A DNA stretch of 64,000 nt from Yoonia sp. GPGPB17 (GCF_037892195.1 NZ_JATACI010000002.1:1984001-2048000); one strand, 5' to 3'. Numbered from the stretch's first letter, positions 28,550 through 38,644 are shown. The notes: generated from the sequence alone by a model not told the origin. Made by a program: numbers and translations.

Positions 28550-29950
28550 TCAGACCGAGGGGTAGCAGAAACTGTCGGTTGAACAGTCGCCGCCTTCAAG
28601 CCTGATCTGGTGGCTGCGATAGCCATCAGGGAAATCAACCCAGAAGTCCTTGTTCAGTGTCAGGCCGCCATCTTTGCCAACGTCAGCGCAAACCATCGCC
28701 GCACCGCGTTCACCGGGGTAGAACTGGTCGTCCCATGTGGAGTAGAGCGAATTGGTCCAATAGACGCGTTTCCCATCGCGGCTGATCTCGACCATCTGCG
28801 GACCGTATCCAAAGTCCTTGCCGTTGGGGTGTTTAGTCTTCTTGACGATCCCACCAAGGTCAACCTTTCCCGCAAGCACCGGGTTCATCGGGTCTGACAC
28901 ATCGTACTGATGCATCTCGCCCAAGCCCCAGCAGGCGACATAGAGGAAACGATCATCAAGGCTGAGGTCGATGTCTGTGACCAAAGGTGGACAGGCCCCA
29001 AAACCTTTCAGCAATTCCGGCAGATCATCGGCATCAGCAGGCACCGGATCAATCGTGATCGTCTTCTTGGCCTCGAACGTGCCGTCCTCTTTGCGCCACC
29101 ACGTGAAGATCGCGCCTTGCAAGTTGGTCGTATCGACCACCACACCGCAGAACCCGTACTCTTTGGCCGGATCATGGGCAGGGCGAATTTCCAAGGCCAT
29201 CTGATGGTTTTCACCCAGATCAATGCTTTGGATGTTCTTGCGCGCGCGCAGGTCCCAGAAGTGGATCGTGTGGCCGTATTTGTTGGACAACAAATCCTCT
29301 GGCACGATGCCATTCTCAAACTGCGGTGGCAGACCCCATTCAGAACTGACCATGTAGTCGCGCGGCAGGTTCCACCAGAAATCATAGTGCTTGTCCTGAA
29401 TGCCGCGGTCCATTTCATAGCGGCCAAGGATTTCAAACGTCTCGCAATCCATGATAAAGATCCCCGGAGGGCCGTCTGTGCCATCCTCACCGCCGCCACC
29501 AAGGGTCGAGACATAGATGCCTTCGGGACCACAGTGGATGGTGTGGGGGCGGGAATAGCCGGTCTTCTCAAACAGCTCTTCTGGTTCGATGATTTTGTGA
29601 ATCTTGGCTTTCAGCGGCTCTTTCACATCAATGATGTAAATGCGGCTGGACCGGATGCCGGGGATGATCAGATAGCGGCGTTCGAGGAAGGCATGACCTG
29701 TGAGGGGTGACAACGCGGACGAACAGGCGTTCCAGCCAAAATGGTGAAACTCATCGCCAAGGTTGGGCATAAACAGGCTGTGCACGATCTTGCCATAGGT
29801 GTCCGACGTGGGGTCAACATCAACCACGGCAAGCCCGTCCGGCTGGCTGCCGTCCGGGCTGAGCATAAGCGTAAAAGCCACCGTCTCAGCCGGGGCTTCC
29901 ATCGCGATTTTCGCTGTGGGGTAAAATGTTGGATCAGGTCTTAGGTTCAT
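28550..29950 (-). CDS. mtoX: Selenium-binding protein (SBP56) family, putative methanethiol oxidase
   Basis: The 466-residue protein matches the SBP56 family over its whole length: DEFHHFGWNACSSA near residue 66, GYSRPHTIHCGPEGIYVS near residue 130, HYDFWWNLPRDYMVSSEWG near residue 188, LSLDDRFLYVACWGLGEMHQYD near residue 330 and QMVEISRDGKRVYWTNSLY near residue 380. Conserved His residues and Cys are those proposed to bind copper. Bacterial members have been shown to be methanethiol oxidases, making formaldehyde, H2S and H2O2, relevant to DMSP breakdown in marine bacteria. No signal peptide is visible at this start. The linked membrane protein is its only operon partner here. Confidence 0.82.
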   Translation of the reverse strand: MNLRPDPTFYPTAKIAMEAPAETVAFTLMLSPDGSQPDGLAVVDVDPTSDTYGKIVHSLFMPNLGDEFHHFGWNACSSALSPLTGHAFLERRYLIIPGIRSSRIYIIDVKEPLKAKIHKIIEPEELFEKTGYSRPHTIHCGPEGIYVSTLGGGGEDGTDGPPGIFIMDCETFEILGRYEMDRGIQDKHYDFWWNLPRDYMVSSEWGLPPQFENGIVPEDLLSNKYGHTIHFWDLRARKNIQSIDLGENHQMALEIRPAHDPAKEYGFCGVVVDTTNLQGAIFTWWRKEDGTFEAKKTITIDPVPADADDLPELLKGFGACPPLVTDIDLSLDDRFLYVACWGLGEMHQYDVSDPMNPVLAGKVDLGGIVKKTKHPNGKDFGYGPQMVEISRDGKRVYWTNSLYSTWDDQFYPGERGAAMVCADVGKDGGLTLNKDFWVDFPDGYRSHQIRLEGGDCSTDSFCYPSV

Positions 29951-30193
29951 TCTTCGTCCTCCCAGTTAAAGAAAATATGCCAATTCAGGCTTATTGGGCC
30001 CGCAGGCCGGACGCTAAAAGCGCTGGCGTCAAATGTCTTACAATTGATCTGAGTATGGGATCATGAGGGCTGATTGAGTCAAGAAAAACTGTTGGCGCCG
30101 CTGGACACCGGGCTGCGTCAGTATTACCCGTTGGTCACCTGTCTCAATTCAGGTCATAGTGGCGGAAGCCAATTTTTACCGGGGAACTGACAA

Positions 30194-30918
30194 ATGACGC
30201 TCGCCGTACCGAAGCTGCGTTCATGCGCAGACTGTCCAATTCGCTACAACGCCGTGTGCTCAAAATGTGAAACCGACGAGTTGGAGCAACTTGAAGAGAT
30301 CAAGTACTATCGGACGTATTCGGCGGGGCAGACGATCTTTTTCGGTGGCGACCCGTTGGAGTTCGTGGGGTCAGTCGTGTCCGGCGTTGCAAGCCTGACC
30401 CGCACGTTGCCAGATGGCCGGATCCAGATGGTGGGTCTTTTGTTGCCGGGCGATTTTGCTTAGGCAGGCCCAATCGTGAAACGATTGATTGCGATGTGGT
30501 TGCAGAGACAGATGTGATGTTGTGCTGCTTCCGTCGCAAACCTTTCGAAACACTTATCGAAGATACACCGCATGTCGGACAACGCCTGCTTGAAATGACG
30601 TTGGACGAATTGGACGCGGCACGCGAGTGGATGTTGGTGCTGGGGCGCAAAACGGCGCGCGAAAAGATCGCCTCACTGCTGCACATGATCGCGGTACGGA
30701 TGGCCTCTTTGAAGCCAGGTGAGACGGCCGAGGTGAGCTTTACGCTGCCGATTACGCGTGAAACGATGGCGAATTATCTTGGGCTGACCATCGAGACCGT
30801 CAGCCGCCAGATGTCTGCGTTGAAGAAAGAAGGGTTCATTGCCTTTGATGACCGGCGTGATATTCGCGTACCCGATCTTGAGGCGCTGAAAGCGGAGACC
30901 GGCGAGTACGGGTTCTAG
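30194..30918 (+). CDS. fnrL: FNR/CRP-family oxygen regulator, FnrL-like
   Basis: The restored protein has 240 residues. The N-terminus carries the Fe-S cysteines in CADCPIRYNAVCSKC (residues 11-25), with another Cys in ETIDCDVV. The cyclic-nucleotide-type barrel includes GQTIFFGGDPLEFVGSVVSG, and the DNA-binding helix reads LPITRETMANYLGLTIETVSRQMS. Proteins of this type bind a [4Fe-4S] cluster when oxygen is low and control respiration, haem and photosynthesis genes. The frame stops at GCTTAGGC (30458-30465); GCCGGC gives D-F-A-G-R-P-N-R-E-T, matching the FnrL D-F-x-G-R-P segment, and a whole-codon length. Confidence 0.87.
30458..30465. other. GCTTAGGC in place of an expected GCCGGC (FnrL-like gene)
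   Basis: The site places a TAG in the middle of the barrel domain and shifts the frame by two. GCCGGC joins both halves exactly across a well-known family motif. Confidence 0.82.
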
Positions 30919-31465
30919 TGGAACAGTAGCTTCTCAAATTGGACGTTTGGGTCAAGCTTGTTTTTAGAGATAGCCGAAGTCCCACGGTTTTCGTGTTCCC
31001 AGCAGGTCTGCAAGGGGTACCGGGAGCAATAAACCCAAATCTTGATGAAGATAGGGTCAGGACCCATTGAGTCCAGACCCTAGGCAAAAGATCTGCTCAG
31101 CAGGCCTTGAATGCAACAATATCAACAGAAAGAAGCAGGGACGAATTCTACACCTGAACTACGTGGATCAGGGGTCTGGGTGACCTGTGTTTCAATAAGT
31201 GGTTATCCAGCATATTCAGTCGGTAGACGCGGAGCTTGCAACTGGGCCGCATTCATTGAATGCACTACCATAAGCACTATTTCGGTATATCCATTGTTGA
31301 TTGGGCGTAAGGTTTGCATCTCCGGTCTTTGCCTCAACTACATGAAGCGTTCTGTTTTGCGGACAATGTACCAGGATGTAGTGCATTGCTAGGAACGGAA
31401 GTAGAAAACTCCTTGATCCACAGATCTTATTAAGTACATTTTGTCGAATATTTAGGATATTATAG
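30919..31465. other. Intergenic stretch of about 550 bases
   Basis: No gene, tRNA or repeat that I can support is seen here. Base use is more AT-rich toward the right end, which leads into the exported-protein genes. Confidence 0.5.
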
Positions 31466-32197
31466 ATGAATAGATTTATGTACGCAGTCACTGTACCGCT
31501 TTGTGTTTTTATTAACCTGTCGGCTTGTGGGCGACCTATGACTGATGGGGAAACACTCTATGCTCAAAGCATTTTGACCAGAGATATCGCTTTGGACACG
31601 GCACGTTTTTCAGGCAGCGATAACCTCAGGTTCCGCCGCGCCATTCGGCAACTACGCGAAGAAGGCGAGATTGAAACGCTGAGCCGTGACCTCAGTGAGG
31701 GTAGTTTCGAAAAAGATAAATCACTGCTGGCCTCTGCCTTGCCCGAGCTATTTGGTGCACCCGCCATGGCTGTTGGCAACACCGTATTTTTCAATCGAGA
31801 TAGATATGTAGATGACTTTTCAACCACAGCCTATCGCGATGATCTTTGGCTAATGGCGCATGAACTGGTTCATGTTTGGCAATGGCAAAACAGGGATGAG
31901 GTGGGATACTCGTTTTCAAAAATCGTTTCCGAACATTTGAATTATGGTGACGCAGTCTATTATTACCAACTCGAAACCGGCAAAGCCTTCACCGACTATC
32001 GTTTTGAGCAACAGGGAGCAATTGTTGAGTGCTATGCGCAATTGCTCGAGACACAGCCCAACGCTGCCACTACTAAGCAACACGCTAGATTGGTAGAACA
32101 AGTCTTCCCGGACCAAATGCTAGCCGAATTGGAAATGGCCGCGCAATCTGGCCAGATCTGCGCAAGATCCGATGATCGTCGAAAGCCCTGCACTTAA
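31466..32197 (+). CDS. Lipoprotein with a zincin-like HELVH motif
   Basis: The 243-residue protein has a lipoprotein signal (lipobox NLSAC, Cys near residue 21). A metalloprotease-like motif MAHELVHVWQWQ lies at residues 131-142, in the style of DUF4157-type zincins, with possible additional ligands downstream (EHLNYGDAVYYY). I cannot name a closer family. It is 26 bases upstream of another exported protein gene on the same strand, so they may be cotranscribed. Codon use is more AT-rich than neighbouring core genes, which hints at acquired DNA. Confidence 0.6.
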   Translation: MNRFMYAVTVPLCVFINLSACGRPMTDGETLYAQSILTRDIALDTARFSGSDNLRFRRAIRQLREEGEIETLSRDLSEGSFEKDKSLLASALPELFGAPAMAVGNTVFFNRDRYVDDFSTTAYRDDLWLMAHELVHVWQWQNRDEVGYSFSKIVSEHLNYGDAVYYYQLETGKAFTDYRFEQQGAIVECYAQLLETQPNAATTKQHARLVEQVFPDQMLAELEMAAQSGQICARSDDRRKPCT

Positions 32198-32223
32198 CAA
32201 ACCCAACCCGTCTGAGATATGAA

Positions 32224-33606
32224 ATGAGTACTATTTTCCGCGTTTTAACCTGTGTTTTGGCCGTCGCCTTTGCGTCCTCGGTCTGGGCAGACGGTTCGCC
32301 TATTCGATGGGATGACTTCGTGATCTCAGAGACGGAGGCCGTACTCGAACAGAATCTGTTTACACCGATCAGTCGCCGCGCAGCTGATTTTACCGAAATC
32401 CGCAGCACACAGACGGCCTACACTGTTGGTGTAGGCGAAGTGATTTACATCCCTGTTTGGAATGAAACAGCCGAGGGTGCACAGATCGGGATGAGCTGGC
32501 GGTTGGAAAACAAGGCACCGGATGTAGTTTCAAGCGTGATGGTTGAACGCTTACGTCCAACACATAGATCTAATCAAACAACACTGGGCTTCGCCAAAGA
32601 TTCCACAGCCCCGTTCTATACGACTCCAGCGATCAAGTCATAGGCTGTGAAGAGCGCCACGGGGTATCCGCGTCGGATTTCGTCCGGGACAATATAGTTT
32701 TAGAAAACGAACCAACCGCTTTTATCTGCATTCAAGGCCAGTCTATTGGTGAGACGACCTTATTGGTCGGCGAACGTGCCTCGATCATCAATCGTCAGCA
32801 GTTTTACGAGCTAACCGGCACCGGGCCAAATTTCAGCATCGACAATTCCTACGTAAACCCTAACCTATCCCTGGAACTCAAAATCAATGTTGTGGCGAAC
32901 CGAACCCGTTCAGCAGATGCTTTGGCCTATGCCCCGTTCGTGATCGCAAATACGATCCCTAGCACCCTAATCGTGCGGCCTATCAATGCCTCTTTTGACA
33001 GCATCCCCTGTCAAGATTTGAAGGTCGATGTCGATGTCGGCACCAGCTTACAATTAACCCCTGTAGGATCTACTGATTGCACCTACCAACTGGAGGATGT
33101 CAGAGCACCGAACAAGTTATTCCCGCCTTATTTTGACAATGCGGACATCAATGTACGTGTTGAGCAGGAGATTGAGGTCACTTCTGGATCTGATGACGCT
33201 AAAATCATCCGAACCGCAACCTCTTTTGCTCATATTATTCCAATTGTGGACAACGGCTCCAGTTTGACAGCCTGGGCACGTTTAGCCTGCCCAACAGTCC
33301 TTTTTCCCGGGGCACGTTTCGGGTGCCAACTGCGACTGGCAGACACCACAGGGTCACCGCCCTCTGACGCCGATTTGACGCTCAACTTGGCATCTCTGCT
33401 TAGCAGCTGGCGCTTATAGCTATGTCGGCTCACCCCCGGGCAAACCGTTTATTGTCTGCTTTGAAGTGAACGACGCTGCAAACGATCTGTCGACCTTCGC
33501 GGTTTCAGGCGTGACGACACCGGGCTTCCGCTTTCGATCTCAGCAGATTTGGTTGGATGCTCGCACTGAAGGGATGATCAGCATTCCTTATGCGCAGGAC
33601 TGCTGA
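32224..33606 (+). CDS. Exported protein of unknown function, with two frame disruptions
   Basis: A signal peptide (MSTIFRVLTCVLAVAFASSVWA) starts a frame that is open to 32643. Coding then continues in another frame (Q-V-I-G-C-E-E-R-H and on through F-I-C-I-Q-G-Q-S) and, past 33398, in a third frame that ends Y-A-Q-D-C at 33606. The first change, near 32600-32625, needs one added base; the second is GCTTAGC (33398-33404), where GCCGGC gives S-L-P-A-A-G-A-Y. Both corrections give 460 residues. The protein looks like a beta-rich extracellular protein. I do not recognise its family. Confidence 0.6.
33398..33404. other. GCTTAGC in place of an expected GCCGGC (exported protein)
   Basis: One extra base here makes the upstream frame end within eight codons, while a clean open frame of about 67 codons continues downstream. 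GCCGGC fuses them. Confidence 0.68.
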
Positions 33607-33793
33607 AACGCGAGTTGACCAAATCTATTGTCTGAAAAACGCCATACCTCAATCGATTTGGGAAACTGGTGCGCGAGATTCTGTAAAATGACTGAACTGA
33701 GCATTCGGACTGGGGGCGTATTGGCACCAACGTGACACCCGTTTCGTGCTCCAGTTTGCGGCAAAGTTCGTCCCGAAAAAGGAGACAAACAGA

Positions 33794-33960
33794 ATGAAGA
33801 GATCAAGGTCTAACGAAGAGCATGTCATCGCGATCTTGAAGTAGCAGGAGAGCGGTGCGGTGACAGCGGATGTATGTCGCGAACAATCCACTAAACTGAC
33901 GGTGCGGTGCGGCCCGTCAGAGCCAACCTTCGCCGCGCACGCAAGCATGGAGATGAGCAA
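33794..33960 (+). pseudogene. IS3-family transposase orfA remnant
   Basis: The start MKRSRSNEEHVIAILK resembles the N-terminus of IS3-family orfA helix-turn-helix proteins, then a TAG at 33842-33844 interrupts, and ESGAVTADVCREQ continues the family pattern before similarity fades. No intact orfB follows. It is a decayed insertion sequence end. Confidence 0.65.
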
Positions 33961-34192
33961 GGTATTGGGCTTTGCTGCCATTCGAATTCTTTGACCTACA
34001 TCCGCCTTATGCCTTTCGCGACCGCAGCGAAAAGCACCAAGGGCGGAAACCAGTCATTCGCCGTAGGTCCAAACCATCCAGCCAAACTTGACGATGCTCC
34101 TCTAGTTAAACATCCTTCCAACTCCACTGGCATTGATACAATTGATACAAAGCGCGACATGTGTTGGATCACTTGGGATGATCTACCGAAGC

Positions 34193-36553
34193 ATGGCAAT
34201 CAACGCAGAGGCAGAGGAGGATCATTTGGCGCAAAAGTCTACCTCGACGCAAGCATACACCTTAGGCGGTGCGGGAGGTGTTGAGCCGAACCTACGTGAG
34301 GTCGTTGATGTCTTGGGCCAAGGCATTCTAGTTGTCGATGGCGACCTATGCTTCTTGATGGCCAACAGCAGTTATTGGAAATTGGTGTTTCCTCCAGAAC
34401 ACCCGAAGGCCGACAGGGGCACCCCGTTTGTTGAACTGCTGCGGCAGATTTACAACGGCGAGCAGCTTGCACTGCCTGAAGGCACTGCATTTGATGCCTT
34501 CGCGGATGATGCGATCGCGTGGTTAAGAGATTGCGGTCCCAACCGATCCTACACATTGCGGGATGGGCGCGTTGCCTCGCTCAAAGTGGTCAGGACCGAG
34601 CAAGGCGGTTATCTGATCTTGATCACGGATGTGACAGCTGAGCAGGACGTGGATCTGCGTGCACGCGACATGCTGATGGAGAGCTTCCAGTCACTTGATA
34701 CAGGCATGGTACTTTGCGACAGTGACATGCGTTTCGTGTTTGCCAACGACGCATGGTACAAGATGCACTTCGACGGCAGCGATGTTGCGCCGCCCCTGGC
34801 TGGCGAAAATGCGTTGGAGAGCCTGATCAAACTAATGAAGTCCGGGTACTATGCGGTTCCTGAAGGGATGACGGGCGATGAATTTGTTGTCTGGCTGATG
34901 GGAGAGATGTCGCAGTTTGGCAAACAGGTTCCATATCGGCTTGCAGATGGTCGACATATGGTGGGCTCATCCCACCAAACATCTTTTGGTGGCGCACTTT
35001 TGATTGTACGCGACGTGACGGACATCAAGGAAAGCGAACAACGCGCGCTGGACGTGCTCGAAGATGGCCTTCAGGCGCTCAATAATGGCATTGCCATTTA
35101 CGATGAGAACGCCCGTTTCGTCTTTGGCAATGATAAGCTCAGCGAAATCTGGTATCAGAACATGGAACCTATGCGTCCTGGTGAGCACCTCAAAGACGCA
35201 GCGCGGCGTTGTGTCGACGAGGGTGCTTTCGACCTGCCCGAGGGTGTGACAGCAGAAGAGTTTGCGCAAGAAGTCTACAACGCATCAACCACTTACCAGA
35301 AGAATGTGGTGATGTCCGTTAACGGGCGGACAATCTCGGGCAATTCGCACCGCACAAAACTCGGTGGATACATGATCGAATTTTACGATGTGACTGAGCA
35401 GTTAAAGGCCGAACGCGAGTTGGCCGAGATGCGAGAGATTGCCCATCAGAACGAGAAACTTTCTGCCTTAGGCGAACTTCTGGCTGGCGTCGCGCACGAG
35501 TTGAACAACCCGCTATCGGTCGTCTTTGGGTACTCGCAAATGCTGCAGGGCAAGATTGATGATCCTGTTCTTGCAGAGCGTGTGGATTTCATATGCCAAT
35601 CGGCAGAACGCGCGGCCAAGATTGTGAAAACGTTTCTGGCCATGGCACGCCAGCGGCCAACAAAGATCGAAAACTGCTCGATCAATGAGGTCGTCAACAC
35701 AGCGCTTGAGGTCTCAAGCTATAGCTTAAAAAGTAACGGTACCGTGGTCATAACCGAATTCGATGAAGATGCGCCCATGGTAGCGGGCGACTTTGATCAA
35801 TTGGCACAGGTGTTTTCAAATCTGATCATCAATGCTGGCCATGCTGTGCAGGACAAACGCGAGGCAGGCGAGATCCACGTGCGTAGCTTTTTTGACACCC
35901 GCAAGAACGAAACTGTCGTTGAGGTGCGCGACAACGGACCCGGTATCCCACGCGATCTTCAACGCCGGATATTCGAGCCATTTTTTACAACCAAGGAAGT
36001 TGGCGAGGGCACAGGCGTCGGTCTGGCGTTCAGCCACCGCATCGTTCAGAGCCACGATGGTTTGCTAGATTTGCACTCGACCCTTGGCGAAGGAACAAGT
36101 TTCTTCGTGCGCCTGTCAGCTGCAACCAAAGATGCGTTTAAGGATCAGAACGTGCTACCGCACACACCTGTGCGCGGCGTCAGGCGCTTGCTGGTTGTGG
36201 ATGATGAGGTCGGAGTGGCCCGCCTCATCCGCGATGTTCTAAGCGAAGACGGATTTGACGTTACCACCACCACTAGCCCACGCGAGGCTTTGCGTTTGGC
36301 GAAAGACCAAAGCTTTGATGTCATCCTGAGCGACTATAAGATGCCGGATATGGATGGTCAGGCCTTTTACAATGCCATGCGTCAGGTCGCACCGGCCGCT
36401 GCTGATCGCATCGGTTTTGTCACCGGTGACGCGATGAGCCAGAATGTCGCCGACTTTCTGAACAAAAGCGGCCGTCCGCACATCGAAAAGCCTATCATTA
36501 AGCATGAATTGATGACGCTTCTACGCCGGGCAACCGATCGCAAAGAGTCTTAA
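34193..36553 (+). CDS. Hybrid sensor histidine kinase with PAS domains and a receiver domain
   Basis: The 786-residue protein has no membrane segment. Three PAS-type modules lie in its first half (around residues 35-170, 170-300 and 305-420; each shows G-x-x-L/V-x-D-x-x-x-x-F-x-N). A dimerisation box GELLAGVAHELNNPL follows, then an ATPase domain with NLIINAGHAV, DNGPGIPRD and GEGTGVGLAFSH, and a C-terminal receiver (LLVVDDE, phosphoacceptor in LSDYKMPDMDG, Lys in HIEKPI). It probably senses a cytoplasmic redox or small-molecule cue. The ATG at 34193 is chosen as the first near the homology; the frame is open 60 bases further upstream. The response regulator gene starts one base after its stop. 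Confidence 0.82.
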   Translation: MAINAEAEEDHLAQKSTSTQAYTLGGAGGVEPNLREVVDVLGQGILVVDGDLCFLMANSSYWKLVFPPEHPKADRGTPFVELLRQIYNGEQLALPEGTAFDAFADDAIAWLRDCGPNRSYTLRDGRVASLKVVRTEQGGYLILITDVTAEQDVDLRARDMLMESFQSLDTGMVLCDSDMRFVFANDAWYKMHFDGSDVAPPLAGENALESLIKLMKSGYYAVPEGMTGDEFVVWLMGEMSQFGKQVPYRLADGRHMVGSSHQTSFGGALLIVRDVTDIKESEQRALDVLEDGLQALNNGIAIYDENARFVFGNDKLSEIWYQNMEPMRPGEHLKDAARRCVDEGAFDLPEGVTAEEFAQEVYNASTTYQKNVVMSVNGRTISGNSHRTKLGGYMIEFYDVTEQLKAERELAEMREIAHQNEKLSALGELLAGVAHELNNPLSVVFGYSQMLQGKIDDPVLAERVDFICQSAERAAKIVKTFLAMARQRPTKIENCSINEVVNTALEVSSYSLKSNGTVVITEFDEDAPMVAGDFDQLAQVFSNLIINAGHAVQDKREAGEIHVRSFFDTRKNETVVEVRDNGPGIPRDLQRRIFEPFFTTKEVGEGTGVGLAFSHRIVQSHDGLLDLHSTLGEGTSFFVRLSAATKDAFKDQNVLPHTPVRGVRRLLVVDDEVGVARLIRDVLSEDGFDVTTTTSPREALRLAKDQSFDVILSDYKMPDMDGQAFYNAMRQVAPAAADRIGFVTGDAMSQNVADFLNKSGRPHIEKPIIKHELMTLLRRATDRKES

Positions 36554-36554
36554 G

Positions 36555-37259
36555 ATGGAGGCGCAATCAATCCTGATCTGCGATGACGAACCCGCGCTGC
36601 GTCGGATGCTTAAGGACCATCTGGGAGAATGCGGGTACGCAGTACAAGAGGCGGCAAATGCTGCGGAGCTCTTCACCAGTTTGGACGGCGAAATACCCGA
36701 TCTTGTCATCCTCGATGTCCGTATGCCAGGGATGGACGGGCTGACTGCCTTGCGCGATCTGCGACAGCGTTCGCAAGTCCCTGTCATGATGCTGACAGCG
36801 GCTGGCGATGTTGTGGACAAAGTGCTGGGGCTTGAACTGGGGGCCGATGATTATCTGGTCAAACCTGTCGATCTGCGCGAGTTGCAAGCGCGGGTCAAAG
36901 CTGCTCTGCGTCGCAGTGACATTCAGGTGGCGCAGCAAGACGAAGCCCAACGTCTTTCTGGTACAGTTCCCTTTGGCGGCTGTCAGCTTGATCTGGAAGC
37001 GGCGCGGCTTTTTGGGCCCACAGGCAGCGAAATAGCCGTGACAGCGATGGAGTTCAGCCTTTTGCGTGTGTTTGTCGAGAATAAAGGGCGCATCCTGAAC
37101 CGCGACCAGCTTCTGGAACAGGCGCATGACCGCGGATGGGAGCCGTTTGACAGATCGATCGACCTGCGCATATCGCGTATTCGCAGAAAGATCGAACCCA
37201 ATCCTAGCAAGCCAGAAGTTATCAGAACGGTGCGCGGTATTGGATATGTCTTTGGCTGA
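36555..37259 (+). CDS. OmpR-family response regulator
   Basis: The 234-residue protein has a receiver (ILICDDEPALRRML start, phosphoacceptor in LDVRMPGMDG, Lys in DDYLVKPVD) and a winged-helix output domain ending IRRKIEPNPSKPEVIRTVRGIGYVFG. It is the partner of the preceding hybrid kinase. Possible targets are the exported protein and outer membrane protein genes just downstream. Confidence 0.87.
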   Translation: MEAQSILICDDEPALRRMLKDHLGECGYAVQEAANAAELFTSLDGEIPDLVILDVRMPGMDGLTALRDLRQRSQVPVMMLTAAGDVVDKVLGLELGADDYLVKPVDLRELQARVKAALRRSDIQVAQQDEAQRLSGTVPFGGCQLDLEAARLFGPTGSEIAVTAMEFSLLRVFVENKGRILNRDQLLEQAHDRGWEPFDRSIDLRISRIRRKIEPNPSKPEVIRTVRGIGYVFG

Positions 37260-37400
37260 CGCCTGCAGTTGACCCCACTGATACGTCGCGCCTAGCCTTC
37301 GATACAATTGAGACATTCCGCAACACCAGCAAGACATGCTGGGGCATCAAACATCTCTGCGAGCGAGCGCAAATGTGGTCGCATTTATACGGAGAGAGAG

Positions 37401-38260
37401 ATGAAAAAGTACGATTTTACCAAAGCAGTTGCGCAAGCGCTGATCCTGACAACACTGGGCACAGTCGCTGCCGCGGACGACTGGGTCCAGTCGTTTGAGG
37501 TAAAACACGCATCTATTGATGCAGAGCCCATCGTCGTGCGTGCGAATACCAACGGCTACACCTCGACCACAACAACATCGAAAGTCTTTGCGATTTCAAC
37601 TGCTTAAGCGCTGCTGAGCAAGGAAGGCGGATCAACGGGTTGAGCGTTGGTGTTGGTGACAGTGTGGGCGTCGTCGAAGCAAACCTAGATCATTGGAACT
37701 ATGACTACACGTGGGATCAAATAGGCAATGGGGATCGGCGCACTTTGGCTTTGCAAGCCCATTTCGACATCCCGCTCGACAGCGTTGATTGGACCTTGAT
37801 GACCCCCGTCCAGGCTTGCGCCGACAACTTGGCCAAGCACGTCGATGCGGGTTGGACCAAGCAAGAGGTGCTTGCGCAAAACTGGAATGTCTCAACCGAT
37901 GCGACGTTCTCTGGCGAAATCGCTGTCGCCCGCGGAGGTAACGTCAAACCTGCCAAGCAGACAAACCTTGGGCAATTGGATCTACAGAGCGATCAATTTG
38001 ACTACCACGTTTTTGTCCGTTGCCTCGCAGCGCCTAACCTCGAAAACACCCTAGCCCCACCAACCGGTACCGCGATGCCTTTTCAGCCGGGCCAAATCCA
38101 AGTCAGTGATCGGCCAGCACGGCAGGAGATACGCCCTGCGCGTCAAAGTGACCGACCCGCGCGGCAGGAGACGCGACCTGCCCGGCAGAGCGACCGACCG
38201 GAGCGCCAATCCGATAGGCCAGAGCGTCAGGACACACGCCCGCCTCGGCAGCAGGATTGA
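37401..38260 (+). CDS. Exported protein with a basic DRPARQ repeat tail
   Basis: A GGAGAGAGAG site precedes ATG 37401. The restored protein has 285 residues: a signal peptide (cleavage near TVAAAD at residue 26), a globular domain of unknown family, and from about residue 240 a tail of repeats of the type D-R-P-A-R-Q and R-P-E-R-Q. The frame breaks at GCTTAAGC (37602-37609); GCCGGC gives S-T-A-G-A-A-E-Q and a whole-codon length. The Arg/Pro/Gln tail is strongly positive and could bind nucleic acid, lipopolysaccharide or peptidoglycan. It follows the two-component genes and is closed by a strong terminator. Confidence 0.65.
37602..37609. other. GCTTAAGC in place of an expected GCCGGC (DRPARQ protein)
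   Basis: The site gives an in-frame TAA after 68 codons and a shift of two. GCCGGC reconnects the signal-peptide half with the repeat-tail half. Confidence 0.72.
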
Positions 38261-38389
38261 GGTTGTAGGTTTCCCAGCCCAACCCTAAGCCCATTGGGTT
38301 TTCATTACCCTGATAGTTGGTCCCACTCACGGTGCTGCATATCCCCAGAACTCTATGCGCTCACCACGTTCGACACCAGCTGTCCGTCT

Positions 38390-38426
38390 GGCCGCTCTCA
38401 ATCACCATTGAGGGCGGCCCTTTTTT
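38390..38426 (+). terminator. Rho-independent terminator
   Basis: A 13-base stem (GGCCGCTCTCAAT / ATTGAGGGCGGCC, one mismatch) with a four-base loop is followed by a T run. It terminates the DRPARQ protein transcript. The rest of the 38261-38644 gap shows no gene. Confidence 0.85.
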
Positions 38427-38644
38427 GCGTGCAGCGAAGTGGCACGCTCGTAATCAACCTCCGGTCAATGATACGTAAAAGATACAGTTGGTACACAAGT
38501 ATACATCAATGAAATCAATTGGATAAGTTGACCAATTAGCCATGCATCAGGAACAAGCGAAACGCTGATCTGTGGTTGATTATACTGTATCGCATTACCC
38601 GCCGGTCGTCTGGCTGTTCCACACTGAAACGAAAGGAACAACAC

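Noticed and set aside
29951..30193. Possible FNR box upstream of the FnrL-like gene
   Set aside because: Sequences such as CTGATTGAGTCAAG do not fit TTGAT-N4-ATCAA well enough to claim autoregulation.
35470..35480. GCCTTAGGC in the hybrid kinase
   Set aside because: It encodes S-A-L-G-E-L of the histidine box in the correct frame and is natural.
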